Source of the DNA: Anaeramoeba ignava
Lineage: Eukaryota > Metamonada > Anaeramoebidae
NCBI GenBank assembly: GCA_028826165.1
Contig: JAPDFW010000100.1
Location: forward strand, 1 to 64,000
Direction: 5' to 3'
DNA length: 64,000 nucleotides
In this document: positions 38,195 through 51,990 of the stretch, one piece after another
How positions within the stretch are numbered: the first letter of the stretch is position 1
Layout of the letters: the number at the start of each line of letters is the position of its first letter
Made by a program: the position numbers and the translations under genes
The notes under the pieces: generated by a model
The model's database searches: none
What the model was told of the DNA's origin: nothing
The model's input: the letters and a program-made list of their open reading frames with translations, nothing else

Positions 38195-38370
38195 AAAATT
38201 AAAATTTAAAATTTAAAATTAAAATTAAATTTAAAATTAAAAATTAAAATTAAAATTTAAAATAAAATTAAAAATAAAATTAAAATTAAAATTAAAATTA
38301 AAATTAAATTTAAAATTAAAATTAAAATTAAAATTAAAATTAAAATTAAAATTTAAAATTAAAATTAAAT
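38195..38370. repeat. AAATTA-type repeat upstream of gene A, unit 3
   Basis: Impure hexamer tract, counterpart of 21699-21907. Confidence 0.7.
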
Positions 38371-40880
38371 ATTATTTCTATTTTTATTATTATTATTTTA
38401 AATTAAATTTATTTTTAATTTTTCAAAAAAATCAAAAATCAAAATCAAAATAATTTAAATTTAAAAAATTAAAAAATAAAATTAATAAATCTTAATAAAA
38501 TTAAATTAAATAAAATGATCTATTTTTATTTTTATTTTGATTTTTTTTTTTGCCTAATAAATATTTAATTTAAATTTTAATTAAATTTTATTTTTGAAAT
38601 GATGAAAATTATCCAAATTTTTTTTATTTTTAAAAACAAAAAAAGAAAAAATTTATTTTAAAAATAAAAAAAGAAATTAAAATAATAAAAATAATAAATT
38701 AAATTTAAATTATTTATTTAAATAATTAAATTAAATAAAATATTTATAAATAATTAATCAAAAATTAATCCAAAAAAAGAAAAAGAAAAAAAAGAAAAAA
38801 ATTTATTTTTTATTTTTTAATTAAAATTAATAAATAAATAAATAAAAACTAAATTAAAAATATCTTATAATAATAAAATATTTAATAATAAAATAATAAA
38901 TTAAAATTAATTATTTATTTAATTAATAATCAAAATAATTATTAATTATTTATTTTTAATTTAATTATTAAAAAATTCTCAAAAAAAAAATTATTTTTTT
39001 CTTTCTTTTCAAAATAAGAATAAAAATAAAAATAAAAATAAAAATAAGAATAATCTTTTTAATAATTATTTTGATTAATTTAATAATTATTTAAAATTAA
39101 ATTATTATTCAAAATTTATATTTATTTCTTTTTAATAATTTGGAAAATTAATTTAATTTTTTTTATTATTTTTTTGGATTTCAAATTTTTAAATAAAAAT
39201 AAAAATAAATTTAAATTTAATCAAATAAAAATAAATATTTATTTTTGTTCCACTTTTTTTTGATTATTTTTTATTTTTTATATTAAAAATTAAATAAAAA
39301 TTTGATAAATTAAATAATAAATATTTATTTTATTCTTATTAAATTTAAATTTAAATAAAAGAAAGAAAAGAAAGAAAGAAATAAGATAATTAAAATATTA
39401 AATAAATTTATTATTTGATTTTATTATTTATTATTTATTATTTATTATTTTAATATTGTTTTTGTGATTAAGATTTATAAATTTATTTTTTATTTTTTTT
39501 TTGATAAATTTAAAAATAATTTTATTTTTTTTTTCTTTAATTTTTAATTTAAATTTTTAATTTTAAATTTAAATTTCTTTTTATTTATATTATTTTTGAT
39601 AAGTTTTAATTATTTTATTTAAATAATTTTTATTTTTATTTTTATTTTTATTTTCATTATTAAATATCAATTTTTATTTTTATTTTTAAATCAAAAAAAA
39701 TAAATAAAAATAAATAAAAAAAATTAAGGAAAATTAATTAAATAAATAAATAAATATAAAAAGGAAATGAAATAATTCTCTTAATTATTTTATTTAAATT
39801 TAATTATTTTATTTAAATTAATTATTTTTTAAAATTTTTTTGGAATTTTTTTTGTTTTTTTTGGAATAAAGATTTTCTTTTTATTTTATAAACAAAAATA
39901 AATAAAAATAAAAATAAGAATAAAAAGAATAAATTGAATTTTTTTTATTAATGTTTTTAAAATTAAAATTTATAAATAAAATAAAATTTCTTAAATTAAA
40001 ATTTTTGTTTTTGTTTTTGTTTTTGAAAATAAATTTAAATAAAAATAAAAAAGAATTTTAAAAAAAAAACAAAATTAATTAATTAATTAATTAATTTAAA
40101 TTTATTCTTATTTTTTTATTTTTGTTTTTGTTTTTATTGTTTATTTTTTTTGTAAAAATAAATTTTAAAATTTTTTGATTAAATTTTTGATTTGAATTTT
40201 TAATCTTTAATTAATTAAATAAATAAATAAATTAAAATAAAATTTAATTTAAAATAATTTAATTTTGAAAATAAAATATTAATTATTTTATAAATTAAAT
40301 CTTTAATTAATTAATTTATTTTTATTCCAAATTTTTTATTTTTTATTTTTTTGGAATGAAAAATAAAAATAAAAATAAATTAATCAAAAATAAAATAAAT
40401 TAAATTAAATTAATAAATATTAAATAAATAAATTAATTTAAAATAAATATTTAATAAATATTTTAAATTTTAAATTTAATTTTTATTATTTTTAATTTTT
40501 GATTAAATTTATATTAAAATTAATTAAATTATTTTATTAATTATTTAATAAGGAAAATAAATAATTAAATTATATTTTATATTATTAATTTATTTCAAAA
40601 TAATTTATACATTAAAATTAATTATTATATTATTATTTAAAATTATTTTATTTTGTTTTAGAAATTAAATTAATTAAAATTCAAATTAATATTTTTGATT
40701 CCAAATTTATATTTGATTTTTAAATCAATTTTAAATTAATTTAGATAATAAAATCTTTTTATAAATTTTATAAATAAATAATTTTATATTTTAAATAATA
40801 TTTTCTTTTTATTTTTATTATTTTTATTTTTGGAATTTATATTTAATTTTTTCATTTTTTTTTAATTTAGAAAATAAAAA

Positions 40881-40904
40881 GTGGAATAAAAAGTGGAATA
40901 AAAA
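40881..40904. repeat. GTGGAATAAAAA direct repeat, unit 3
   Basis: Two tandem copies directly before the satellite. Confidence 0.6.
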
Positions 40905-40914
40905 TGAAATAAAA

Positions 40915-42260
40915 AATATTTTAAAATTATTTCTTAATTAAATTTATTACAAAATAATAAATAAATTGTAATTAAAAATCAAATAAAATAATAAATAAAA
41001 TATTTTAATAAATTTATTTAATTAATTTTTAATAATAATAATTTAATATTAATAATAAATTCATTTTTAAAATTATTTCTTAATTAAATTTATTACAAAA
41101 ATAATAAATAAATTATAATTAAAAATCAAGTAAAATAATAAATAAAATATTTTAATTAATTTATTTAATTATTTTTAATAATAATAATTTAATAATAATA
41201 ATAAATTCATTTTTAAAATTATTTCTTAATTAAATTTATTATAAAATAATAAATAAATTATAATTAAAAATCAAGTAAAAATAATAAATAAAATATTTTA
41301 ATAAATTTATTTAATTAATATTAATAATAATAATTTAATATTAATAATAAATTCATTTTTAAAATTATTTCTTAATTAAATTTATTACAAAAATAATAAA
41401 TAAATTATAATTAAAAATTAAATAAAATAATAAATAAAATATTTTTAATTAATTTATTTAATTAATTTTAATAATAATAATTTAATATTAATAATAAATT
41501 CATTTTTAAAAATATTTCTTAATTAAATTTATTACAAAATAATAAATAAATTATAATTAAAAATTAAATAAAATAATAAATAAAATATTTTAATTAATTT
41601 ATTTGATTATTTTTAATAATAATAATTTAATATTAATAATAAATTCATTTTTAAAATTATTTCTTAATTAAATTTATTACAAAATAATAAATAAATTATA
41701 ATTAAAAATTAAATAAAATAATAAATAAAATATTTTAATTAATTTATTTAATTATTTTTAATAATAATAATTTAATATTAATAATAAATTCATTTTTAAA
41801 ATTATTTTTAATTAAATTTATTACAAAATAATAAATAAATTATAATTAAAAATCAAATAAAATAATAAATAAAATATTTTTAATAAATTTATTTAATTAT
41901 TTTTAATAATAATAATTTAATATTAATAATAAATTCATTTTTAAAATTATTTCTTAATTAAATTTATTACAAAAATAATAAATAAATTATAATTAAAAAT
42001 TAAGTAAAATAATAAATAAAATATTTTAATTAATTTAATTATTTTTAATAATAATAATTTAATATTAGTAATAAATTCATTTTTAAAATTATTTTTAATT
42101 AAATTTATTACAAAATAATAAATAAATTATAATTAAAAATTAAATAAAATAATAAATAAAATATTTTAATTAATTTAATTAATTATTTTTAATAATAATA
42201 ATTTAATATTAATAATAAATTCATTTTTAAAATTATTTTTAATTAATTTTATTAATTTAT
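40915..42260. repeat. ~145-bp satellite, unit 3 spacer
   Basis: About nine monomers. The landmark falls at 41060, 41206, 41352, 41499, 41644, 41789, 41934, 42076 and 42220, with spacings of 142-147 bp. Confidence 0.9.
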
Positions 42261-43332
42261 TTTTAATAATTAAATTAAGAAATAAAAAGGATTTTTTGTT
42301 GATTAAAATAATTTTTGTTTTTTTTTTGTTTTTAAGAAATAAATAAATAAATAAAGAAAGAAAATTAATTTTATTTTCAATTTTTCCAATTTCTTTTTTA
42401 TTTTTATTTTATTTATTATTTTATTTAGAATTAAATTGTGAAAAATAAAGAAAAGAAGAAAGAAAATTAATTTTTTTTCTTTTTGGGAATATTTTTTGTT
42501 TTGTTATTTTAAATTAAGAAAAAAAGAAAAAAAGAGAATTAAAATTAAAAATTCTTTTTGTTTTTATTTTTGTTTTTGTTTTAATTTAATAAATAATTTC
42601 AAATTTAATTTATTATTTTTATTTTTTTTGGGAAATAAAAAAATGATTTAATTTTATTTATTTCTTTCTAAAATTAATTAATTAAATAATTAATATTTCC
42701 TCTTTTTTATTTTTATTTTTATTTTTATTTTTATTTTTAAATTTGGAAAATAAATTTAAATTGATTTATGTTTATTTTCTTTTTGATTTTTTGATTTTTT
42801 TGATTTTTTGATTTTTTGGAAATTAAAAAATTTTGAATAAGTAAATAAATAATTAAATAATTTATTCTTCTTTCTTTCTTTCTTTTTTTCTTTTTCTAAA
42901 ATATTCTTTCAATCAAAATAATAATAATAATTTAAATTAATTTGAATAAATTAATAAATATAATTTAATTTATGTAAAAAAAAAAACAAAAGAGAAATTA
43001 TTATTTTTATTTTTATTTTTATTTTTGAAATTATTTAAAAATATTTAGAGAATAAGATAAATTAAGAGAAAATTTATAAAAATGAAATAATTTATAAAAT
43101 AAAATATTATTTAAATTTAATTTAAAATTTATTTATAATTTAATTAAATAAAAATGAAAGAAATTATTCTTAATTATTCTTTTTCAATAATAATTAAGAA
43201 ATAATAAATAATAAAAATTATAAATTAGAACTTTTTGTTTTATTTGTTTCTTTCTTTTGATTATTTATCAAAATAAAAATATAATTTTTCTAAATTCAAA
43301 TCTTTTAAAAAGAAAATTTTTGTATATTTAAA

Positions 43333-43376
43333 ATTTATATTCTTAATTTTTGAATATAAAAATTAAGAATATAAAT
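43333..43376. repeat. Perfect 19-bp-stem inverted repeat, unit 3
   Basis: The arm ATTTATATTCTTAATTTTT (43333-43351) is exactly complementary to 43358-43376, with a 6-nt spacer GAATAT. It could form a cruciform in DNA or a hairpin in RNA. Units 1 and 2 lack five bases of the left arm. Confidence 0.8.
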
Positions 43377-46079
43377 TTGAAAATTATTTATATTCTTTTT
43401 ATATAAAATAAAATTTATTTAATTAATAATTCATTCTTATTCTTAAAATTATTATTTTATATTTAAAAACAATTTTAACAAATTTTTCTTTTTATAAGTT
43501 AAATTTTATTTATTCTTTTTTCTAATTTTTTTTCTTTTCCAATTTCTTGAATTAAAATTTATTTCATTTTATTTTATTTTTTATTATAAATTAATTAATA
43601 ATTTTTAATTATATTTTTCAATTTAATCTTATTTTATTTTATATTTGAAAATTATTATTTCTGATTATTAAATTATTTATATTATTTTAATTAAATTCAA
43701 AATCTTCTTCTTCTTCTTCTTTTTCTTTCATAATTTGAATTATTTCAAATTTTTCTTCAATTAAATTTTAATTATTTTCTTTTTAAATAATTTTTTTTTT
43801 CTAAATTAATTAGAAACAAAACAAAACAAAACAAATTTATTTATATTTATATTTATATTTATATTTTTATTAAAGATAATTAAAAATAAATAAAAAGAAA
43901 ATAAGAAGATACAAAATATGAAATATAATCACAATATTTAATGTAAAATATTATCTTAGAAAATAAATAATATTTAATTTGAAAAATAAAAATAAAAATA
44001 AAATAAGTTTTTAATATGAAATTTACAAGAAATCTAAAAATATCTTTTAATTATTCCAAATAAAAATTTAAATAATAATTCTCTCTAAAAAGAAATTAAA
44101 TTATTTTCAAAAAAAAAAAGAATTTAAGAAAGATTTATAGATAAAAATAATTATTAAAAATATTTATTAATTAATTAATTAAATAAAATAATTTATAAAA
44201 TATAAGAAAAATCAAAATCAAAATCAAAAAAAAAAGAATTTTATTTATTTATTTTTATTGTAAATATAATAATAATAAATAAGAAATTGAAATAATAAAA
44301 TAAAATATAAATTATATTCAAAAAGAAATAAATAAAGAAGAATTCTTTTAATTTTATTTATAAATTTTTATTATAATAAACATAAAAAAAATTAATAAAA
44401 TAAAAATAAAATAACAAGAAAATAATATTAGAAAAAAAAAGTAAAATTGATTTCAAAATAATATTTTTGAAATTATATTATTATTTATTATTTTAAATAT
44501 TAAGAGAATAAAATTCTTGAAAATGAAGAAAATTAAATAATTATAGAAAGAAAAATCAAGTTAATAATATAAATAATTAGAAGAAACAAAATAATCATAA
44601 ATAATAAAATTAAAAATTAATTCCAAAATAATCAATTAGAAACAAAAAATAATAAATAAATTTAAAATTATAAAAATTAAATAAAATAAAATCAAAAACT
44701 TAATAATAATATTAGAAAATAAAAATAAAGAATATAAATAATTAATTCAAAAGAAAAAGAAAATAAGAAAATCTTTAATATAAATCAATTTTATAATTAA
44801 AAATTAAATTCAAAAATTATTGAAAAAGGAGAATTTAAATATAAGATAAATTAAATTCTTTTTCTTTTTGAAATTTATAATTTAGAAAATTATTATTAAT
44901 AATAAAATAAAAATTAATAATTTAAGAGATATAAATTTCTTAATTTTATTTTTGTTTTTATTTTAAACAAATACAAATAAAAATAAAAACAATTTTAAAT
45001 AATATTTTTCAAATAAATTAAAATCAAAAATTTAATTTAAATTATTTTTCTTTGATTTAAATTTGATAAAAATAAACATTAATTTATTTAAAAATGAAAA
45101 AGAATTTAATTCTCTTTTTCTTCTTCTTCTTCTTTCTTTTCAAAATTATCAAAATAAGGAAATATAATTAAGAAGAAAAATATTAAGAATAAAATTATTT
45201 AAGAAATTAAATTAATTTAAATTAAATTAAATATAATAAAATTAATTATTTTAGAAAAGATATATTAATATCAAGAATAAGTTTATTTTTAATTAATTTT
45301 AATATAAATAATCTAAATTTTGATAATTTAAAAATGAATAAAAAATAAAGAATATTTTTTTTTCAAAAGAAGAATATATAATATTTTTATTTTATTTTCT
45401 TATTTTCCTTATAAAAACAAATAAATGAATAATAAATTTTCTCTTAAAAAAAAAATAAAAAAATCAAAAATTAACACAATAAAATCTTCTTTTTAAAATT
45501 TCAAAATTCAAAATTCAAATAATTAATAAAATTTTCAAATAAAAAACAAAAAAATAAATATGTATTCTCTTTAATTTCATAAAAATATAAAATTATTCAA
45601 AAATATTCTTTTATTCAATAAATAAATGAAAATAAATTTAAAATATAAAATTTATTTATTTAATTAAATTATATTTGAAATATTTAATTAAAAGAAAAAG
45701 AAAATATTATTATAAAAATGTAAATTAAAAATCCAAAAAAATCAAAAATTCAAAATTAAATTCAAATATAAATTAAAAAGAAGAAAATATTTCTAAAAAA
45801 TTTGGAAAATTTAAATAAATAATTTGAAAAAAAAAGAAGAAAGAAAAGAAAATTAATAAGAATAATTAAATAAATCAAGAGAAAAAGAAATGAAAATGAA
45901 AATATTTTTACTTTCCAATTTAATTTAATTTTAATTTAATTTAAAAATAAAAATAAAAAGATTTACAAATAATAAATAATATAAATATGAATAAATAAGA
46001 TAAATATTGATAAAATTATTTCTAAAAATCAAAATTTTTGTAAAAATATTTTTATTTTATTCAAAAGAAAAAAAAATTA

Positions 46080-46360
46080 TTAATTAATTAAATCAATAAT
46101 ATAAAGTGATATCAATTAATAAATATATTTTATAAATATTTATTTATATTTATTAAATAATTTATTAATTAAATAATAATATAATTTTGTTTTCATTTTT
46201 TTTAAATTTTTGAAAATAAATTAAATATTTTATAATTATTAATAAATAAATAAAATAAATCAATAATAATAATAATAATATAAAATGATATCAATTAATA
46301 AAATATATTTTATAAATATTTATTTATATTTATTAAATAATTTATTAATTTATTTTACAT
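46080..46360. repeat. ~182-bp duplicated block, unit 3 spacer
   Basis: Two copies of the block with the GATATCAATTAAT landmark. Confidence 0.65.
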
Positions 46361-46724
46361 TTAAAATTGAAAAAGAATAAGAATGAAAATATTAATAAAT
46401 CTAAAAATATTGAAAATGAGAATAAAAAAAAACTATTATAAACAAAGAATTAAATTAAAAATAAGAAATAAAAGTGATAAATTTCAAAATTTGAAATGAT
46501 AAATAATTTTTTTTTGATTATTTTATTCTTAATATTCCTTAAAGAAGATATTTACAATCAAATAAAAATAAATTTAATAAAAAAAAAACCAAAAATAAAA
46601 ATAAAAATAAAAATAAAAATAAAAATAAAAAAAGATTTGATTTTGTTTTGTTTTTTTTGATTTAAAATAATTTTATTTAATAAAAAAAAAAAGAAAAAAA
46701 AATAATTAGAATTGTTTTATATTC

Positions 46725-47862
46725 CAAATCAAAATTAAATTAAATTAAAATTAAATTAAATTAAATCAAAAATAAAATTAAATCAAAATTAAATCAAAAT
46801 TAAATCAAAATTAAATCAAAATTTAAATCAAAATTAAATTAAAATCAAATCAAAGTTAAATCAAAATTAAAATCAAAATTAAATTCAAAATTAAATTAAA
46901 TCAAAATTAAATTAAATTAAATCAAAATTAAATTAAAATTAAATCAAAATTAAATTAAATCAAAATTAAATCAAATTTAAATCAAATCAAAATTAAATCA
47001 AAATTAAATTAAAATCAAAATTAAATCAAAATTAAATTAAATCAAATTAAAATTAAATCAAAATTAAATCAAAATTAAATCAAATCAAATCAAAATTAAA
47101 ATTAAATCAAAATTAAATCAAAATCAAAATTAAATTAAAATTTAAATTAAATCAAAATTAAATTAAATCAAAATTAAATTAAATTAAATCAAAATTAAAT
47201 TAAATCAAAATTAAATTAAATCAAAATTAAATCAAATCAAAATTAAATCAAAATTAAATTAAATCAAATCAAAATTAAATTAAATTAAATCAAAATTAAA
47301 TCAAAATTAAATCAAAATTAAATCAAAATTAAATTAAATTAAATCAAAATTAAATTAAATTAAATCAAAATTAAAATCAAAAATAAATTAAAATCAAATC
47401 AAAATTAAATCAAAATTAAATTAAATTAAATCAAAATTAAATCAAAATTAAATTAAATTAAAATCAAAATAAATTAAATCAAAATTAAATCAAAATTAAA
47501 TTAAAATTAAATCAAAATTAAATTAAATCAAATCAAAATTAAATTAAATCAAAATTAAAATCAAAATTAAATCAAAATTAAATTAAATCAAATTAAATTA
47601 AATTAAAATTAAATCAAAATTAAATTAAATCAAATTAAATTAAATTAAAATTAAATCAAAATTAAATCAAAATCAAAATTAAATCAAAATTAAATTAAAT
47701 TAAATTAAATTAAAATTAAATCAAAATTAAATCAAAATTTAATCAAAATTAAATCAAAATCAAAATTAAATCAAAATTAAATTAAATTAAATCAAAATTA
47801 AAATTAAATCAAAATTAAAATCAAAATCAAAATCAAAATTAAATTAAATTAAATTAAAAAAT
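46725..47862. repeat. ATCAAA/ATTAAA array, unit 3 spacer
   Basis: About 1.1 kb, the longest of these arrays, with G almost absent from the plus strand (one seen near 46855). It is preceded by an AAAAT array and closed by AAAAATATTTCCCAAAAAG. Confidence 0.9.
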
Positions 47863-48433
47863 ATTTCCCAAAAAGAAAAAATTAATTATTTCTTTTATTT
47901 TTTTTATTTAATTATTTATATTTTTGATTAAATTTAAGAAATAAAAAAGATGAAAAGAAAAAAAACAAATTTAATTTTGATTTTTATTTTGAAATTATTA
48001 TTTATTTTTGATAATTTAAATTAAAATTTTTAAAATTAATAAAAATAATCAATTCAAAATTTTTATTAAAAATAAAAATAAAAAGGAATAAATTTTAAAT
48101 TTTGAATTTTGAAATTTTAATAATTTAATTTTATTTATAAATTTTTGAATTTTTATAATTTTTAAGAATAAATTAATAAAACAAAACAAAATAATTTTAA
48201 TTTTAATTTTAATTTTTCTTTCCATTTTTTTTAAAAACAAAAATTAAAAAGATTAAAAAGAAAAAGGAATTTGATTTATTTTTATTCAATGCTAATGCAA
48301 CTTTGTTTTGAGAAATAAATCGATGAAGTATTGCAAGAGAAACATCTCGAACATTTTGAGGAATTTCATGTCTCATTTCAATGTTTTCCAACAAATTAGA
48401 CTTTTCAACTTTAGAAAGAATACATTCAAAGAA

Positions 48434-48525
48434 CTTGAAATTTTTGTTAAAAAAAAAATAAATTTAATTAAAAATAATGAATAAAAAATAAATAATAATA
48501 ATAAAGAAAAATTAAATTAGATTAC
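48434..48525 (-). other. Intron 2 of unit 4 gene B
   Basis: A 92-bp phase-0 intron with donor GTAATC and acceptor TTTCAAG, A/T-rich throughout. It is absent from units 2 and 3, which lack this part of the gene. It supports the reading that exon 3 belongs to gene B. Confidence 0.7.
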
Positions 48526-48954
48526 TGTGTGAAAATTATCATTATTTTTTTTAATAAAAGCAGTGGAATTGATCAACGATTCTTCTTTAAAAGATGATCC
48601 ATTTAAAGAATTTTGAATGAATTTTGAAACGAGTGTTAAGATTTTCCTTTTTGTATCTTGAATTTGTGAGTCGTGTTCTGTTTCTAGTAAAATTCCAAAA
48701 CTTGAATGAGCTAGAATTGCCGGACAGAAAAATCTCAAAAATAAAAATCCACCCATCGCAAAATATCCACTATTTCCATTAAATTTAGAATTGCAAGACT
48801 TGTTCAACAAATAACAAATATACTTAAATTGATTAGGCATTTCTCCAATTTCAAAAATTTTAGTCAAAAACTCCTGTGCAAGTGACTCAATTTTGGATAT
48901 ATTTTCGGATAGAGTTGATTGAGCAACCAAATCAACTTGGAGATCGAAATTGTC

Positions 48955-49027
48955 TTCCAAATTATCATCCAAATTATCATCCAAATTATCATCCAAATTA
49001 TCATCCAAATTATCATCCAAATTATCT
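48955..49027. repeat. 12-bp coding minisatellite (DDNL repeat) inside RasGAP
   Basis: The plus-strand word CCAAATTATCAT repeats about six times in frame, giving tandem Asp-Asp-Asn-Leu in the protein. It lies between the arginine finger and the FLR motif, where RasGAP proteins often tolerate loops. Copy number is probably variable. Confidence 0.9.
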
Positions 49028-51522
49028 TTCAACTTATTGGGATTTCTAGATTCCAAAATTAGTTTTTTATCTAATATAATGTTGTCATATTTTTCCGAGG
49101 TGTAAACTTCAAAGATTTTACCAGCTAATATGGTATACAAATAAGGTAATCCAATGATTTTTGCATAAAAGCTCAATATTTTGCTTGATGGACTGTTTAA
49201 ACGGAATAAAGTAGATTCTTGTTCAGTTTTTTCAACTTCATCTTTTATTAATTCCTCAATTAGCTTCTTGAACAAATTATTATGAACAGCTAAATAAGTA
49301 ACAGCTCTACAAACAGAATCCATATCATATACTTTGACAACTTTCAACATCCCACTAATAAATCTTAAACTATCTGCTGTAGTAAAAATCAATTCTTCAA
49401 GATCTCGAATCGATTCCATTTTCTTGGCATTTTCACCTTTAAATTGCAAATTATACAATTTCTCTCCATAAACGTAAGGCCCAAAATCATCAGGAGGAGG
49501 TGGTGCTTTTACTTCGTTTTTCTTTCTTCTCACAACCAAAACCACCAAAACAACAATCAAAACCAATCCAAATCCTCCAACACTTGCTCCAACAGCAATA
49601 GGAATCGTGTTGTTTACATTGTTGCTTGTTGTTTGTTGCGGAACAGAAATCTCATACTTCACCAAATAGAAATCTTCTGGCTTCTCTGTATTCGTCAAAT
49701 TCACAACCAAATAATCAGTCTGCGCTCCTTCATTCCCTTCATTCGTTATGATCGTGAAGTTTGCTAATTGCTCATCAATTTCCTTCTTGCTTCCGTTCAA
49801 CATCTTGTTTTGCGTCTCGTTGAAACTTGATGATTTCATCTCAAATACTGTTAATGAAAGTCTTATTATAAGTTCTGTTTCGTCAGGATCAAAAATATCA
49901 AACGAAATCATGAATTGGTTTCCTTGATAAATGAATTCTTTGTTGTTATTGTTGTTTTCACAATCATCATAGCAAATTGCTTGAATTGTTGATTGATGAT
50001 AAGTTTTTGTAATATCAAAAACAATTGTGAAGTTTTTAACTGCTTCTCCATTCTTCATCATAAAACTCAACTCCAATGGATAAAAATAGTAAAGTGGTGC
50101 TCTGATATAAACCAACAAAGGATTCGCTTCATTGATTGATGTTCCATCTCCTTTTGTGATTACATCCCCCAATAGAAATATCACTGTTGTTTACTCGAAT
50201 ACTTGAATTTGAAATGTTCTCTCCAATCCATACAATTTCCCAAATAGAACTTAAATTTCCTGAAAATAAATCTGTAAATGTGAGATTGATTGGTGAATAA
50301 TCATCTTCAGTTATGTTCCCTTCTCCTTTATTCATTTCAAGATTAGATGAATTAAGTTTCAATGTGATTTGATTTGTTCTTGAATATCCACTATCTGATC
50401 CTAATGTTAGATTAAAAGAAATATCTGGAGAATTATCATTGTTTTGAGATGTCATAATATAATCAAATGTAAGATTTCCTGAATTTGAAGCAGAAGAAAT
50501 ATTAGATGTAATCCCATTCGAAACAAGTTTTCCATTATAATAAATGATTCCATTCGTGATAGGTGATGATATTGTGAAATTAATAACATTATTTCCTTTT
50601 CCATCTTTATAATCTATCGCAAAACTTTGATTTTCTAAACTTGATAAATTTAATTCAAAATAAAAAGGATAAAATCCAGGACCTCCTGTTACATTTCTAA
50701 CATCAATTATCAACTTAGATTGGTGTTTCCATGATGATTTATAATTCAAATCAACAAAAGTAATTGTATATCCAAACAAACATTGAACACTTTGATTTGG
50801 TTGAATTGGAGCTAAAATATTAATTTTTGAAGAATTAATTGGCAAAGTATAATTAAGTTTAATTTGATCACCTGAATCTGCTGAATACAAATTACAATAA
50901 TAATATGAAGAATTTGAATTATTTGAAGTTATACTAATTTCATAAATTGAAGAATTTGATAAAAGATAAAAATCACTAAAATCAAATAATGAATATTGAC
51001 TATCATTTAATGTAAGTGTATTTCTTGATTGATTAAACCAAGCAGGAATTCCAGCTTCATAATTTCCTTTAATTTCTTCACTTGTTAATATTCTTTCATA
51101 ACTTCCTACATAATAAACCAAATGTTCAAATTGTAAAGTATCCATTGGAAAAACATTTGAAATATTTTGAGAAAGATTTCCAAAACCAATTTTAATATTA
51201 TTAAGATAAACAGATTGATTTCCAATTTCCCAATTTACAATTAAATGATAATAATCTCCATTTGATAAATCAGGTGTTAATACTGTAAAATTTTCAACTG
51301 GAGAATAACCTTGATAAATTTGAATCAAAAGAGAAGAAGTATTTGAACCTATTGAAATTACTGGATAATAAGATTGAGTTGAAAAAGAAGATGGTTTGCC
51401 ATTAATCAAAACATTATTAGATTGATTAATATTTGAAAACCAAATCTCAATTGAAAAAGAAGAAGAACTCAAATTAAGATTAATTGCAGTATATGTTGAT
51501 GGATTATTTGAAGATTCAATTC

Positions 51523-51752
51523 CTTTTTTTTTTAAAATTAAAATTAAAATTAAAATTAAAATTTAAATTAAAATTAAAATTAAAATTAAAATTAAAATTA
51601 AAATTAAAATTAAAATTAAAATTAAAATTAAAATTAAAATTAAAATTAAAATTAAAATTAAAATTAAAATTAAAATTAAAATTAAAATCCAAAAAAATAA
51701 GAGAAAAATTTGGAAAAAAAAAATTTAAATTTAAAATTAAAATTAAAATTAC
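51523..51752. repeat. AATTAA-type repeat filling the gene B intron, unit 4
   Basis: A 230-bp intron, the shortest of the bounded copies, otherwise the same hexamer content and splice sites. Confidence 0.85.
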
Positions 51753-51990
51753 CTGTATGAGCAACATTATTTTCAATATACCACCAATTTGTATTTTGAG
51801 TTGAAATACTTACATTTACTTCAGATCCATCAGCAAGAAAACAAGGAATTAAATTTCCAGAATATTGATTTTGAAAAGTAAATGAAACATTAGAAGGAAT
51901 TACTCTTGAACAAAATGAATTTGATAAAAGAAAAAAAATAAAACAAATTGAAAAAGAAAAAGAAAAAGAAAAAAGATTAAATTTAATCAT

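Larger units (their letters stand above)
37737..48208. other. Spacer of unit 3 (no gene)
   Basis: About 10.5 kb with no credible gene. Block order is as in the other spacers. The ~145-bp satellite is longest here, and the perfect hairpin at 43333-43376 is present. Confidence 0.85.
48209..51990 (-). pseudogene. Unit 4 gene B: the only copy with the full RasGAP region, but with a one-base ectodomain frameshift
   Basis: Exons: 51990-51753, 51522-48526 and 48433-48209 (92-bp GT-AG intron 48434-48525). Without the extra base the product would be about 1152 aa. Layout follows the other copies up to the transmembrane helix. The RasGAP domain then continues past the arginine finger (R codon 49201-49203) through LSFYAKIIGLPYLYTILAGK, an acidic-Asn repeat insert (48955-49027), and the family signature FLRFFCPAILA (48721-48758 region). 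Exon 3 adds a segment resembling the C-terminal end of RasGAP proteins; its last ~20 residues are low-complexity, so the exact stop is uncertain. An extra C at 50166-50170 shifts the frame after DISIGG. The 555 codons downstream stay open, so the shift is very recent or a consensus error. If the latter, this encodes an active Ras/Rap-type GAP receptor. Confidence 0.8.
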
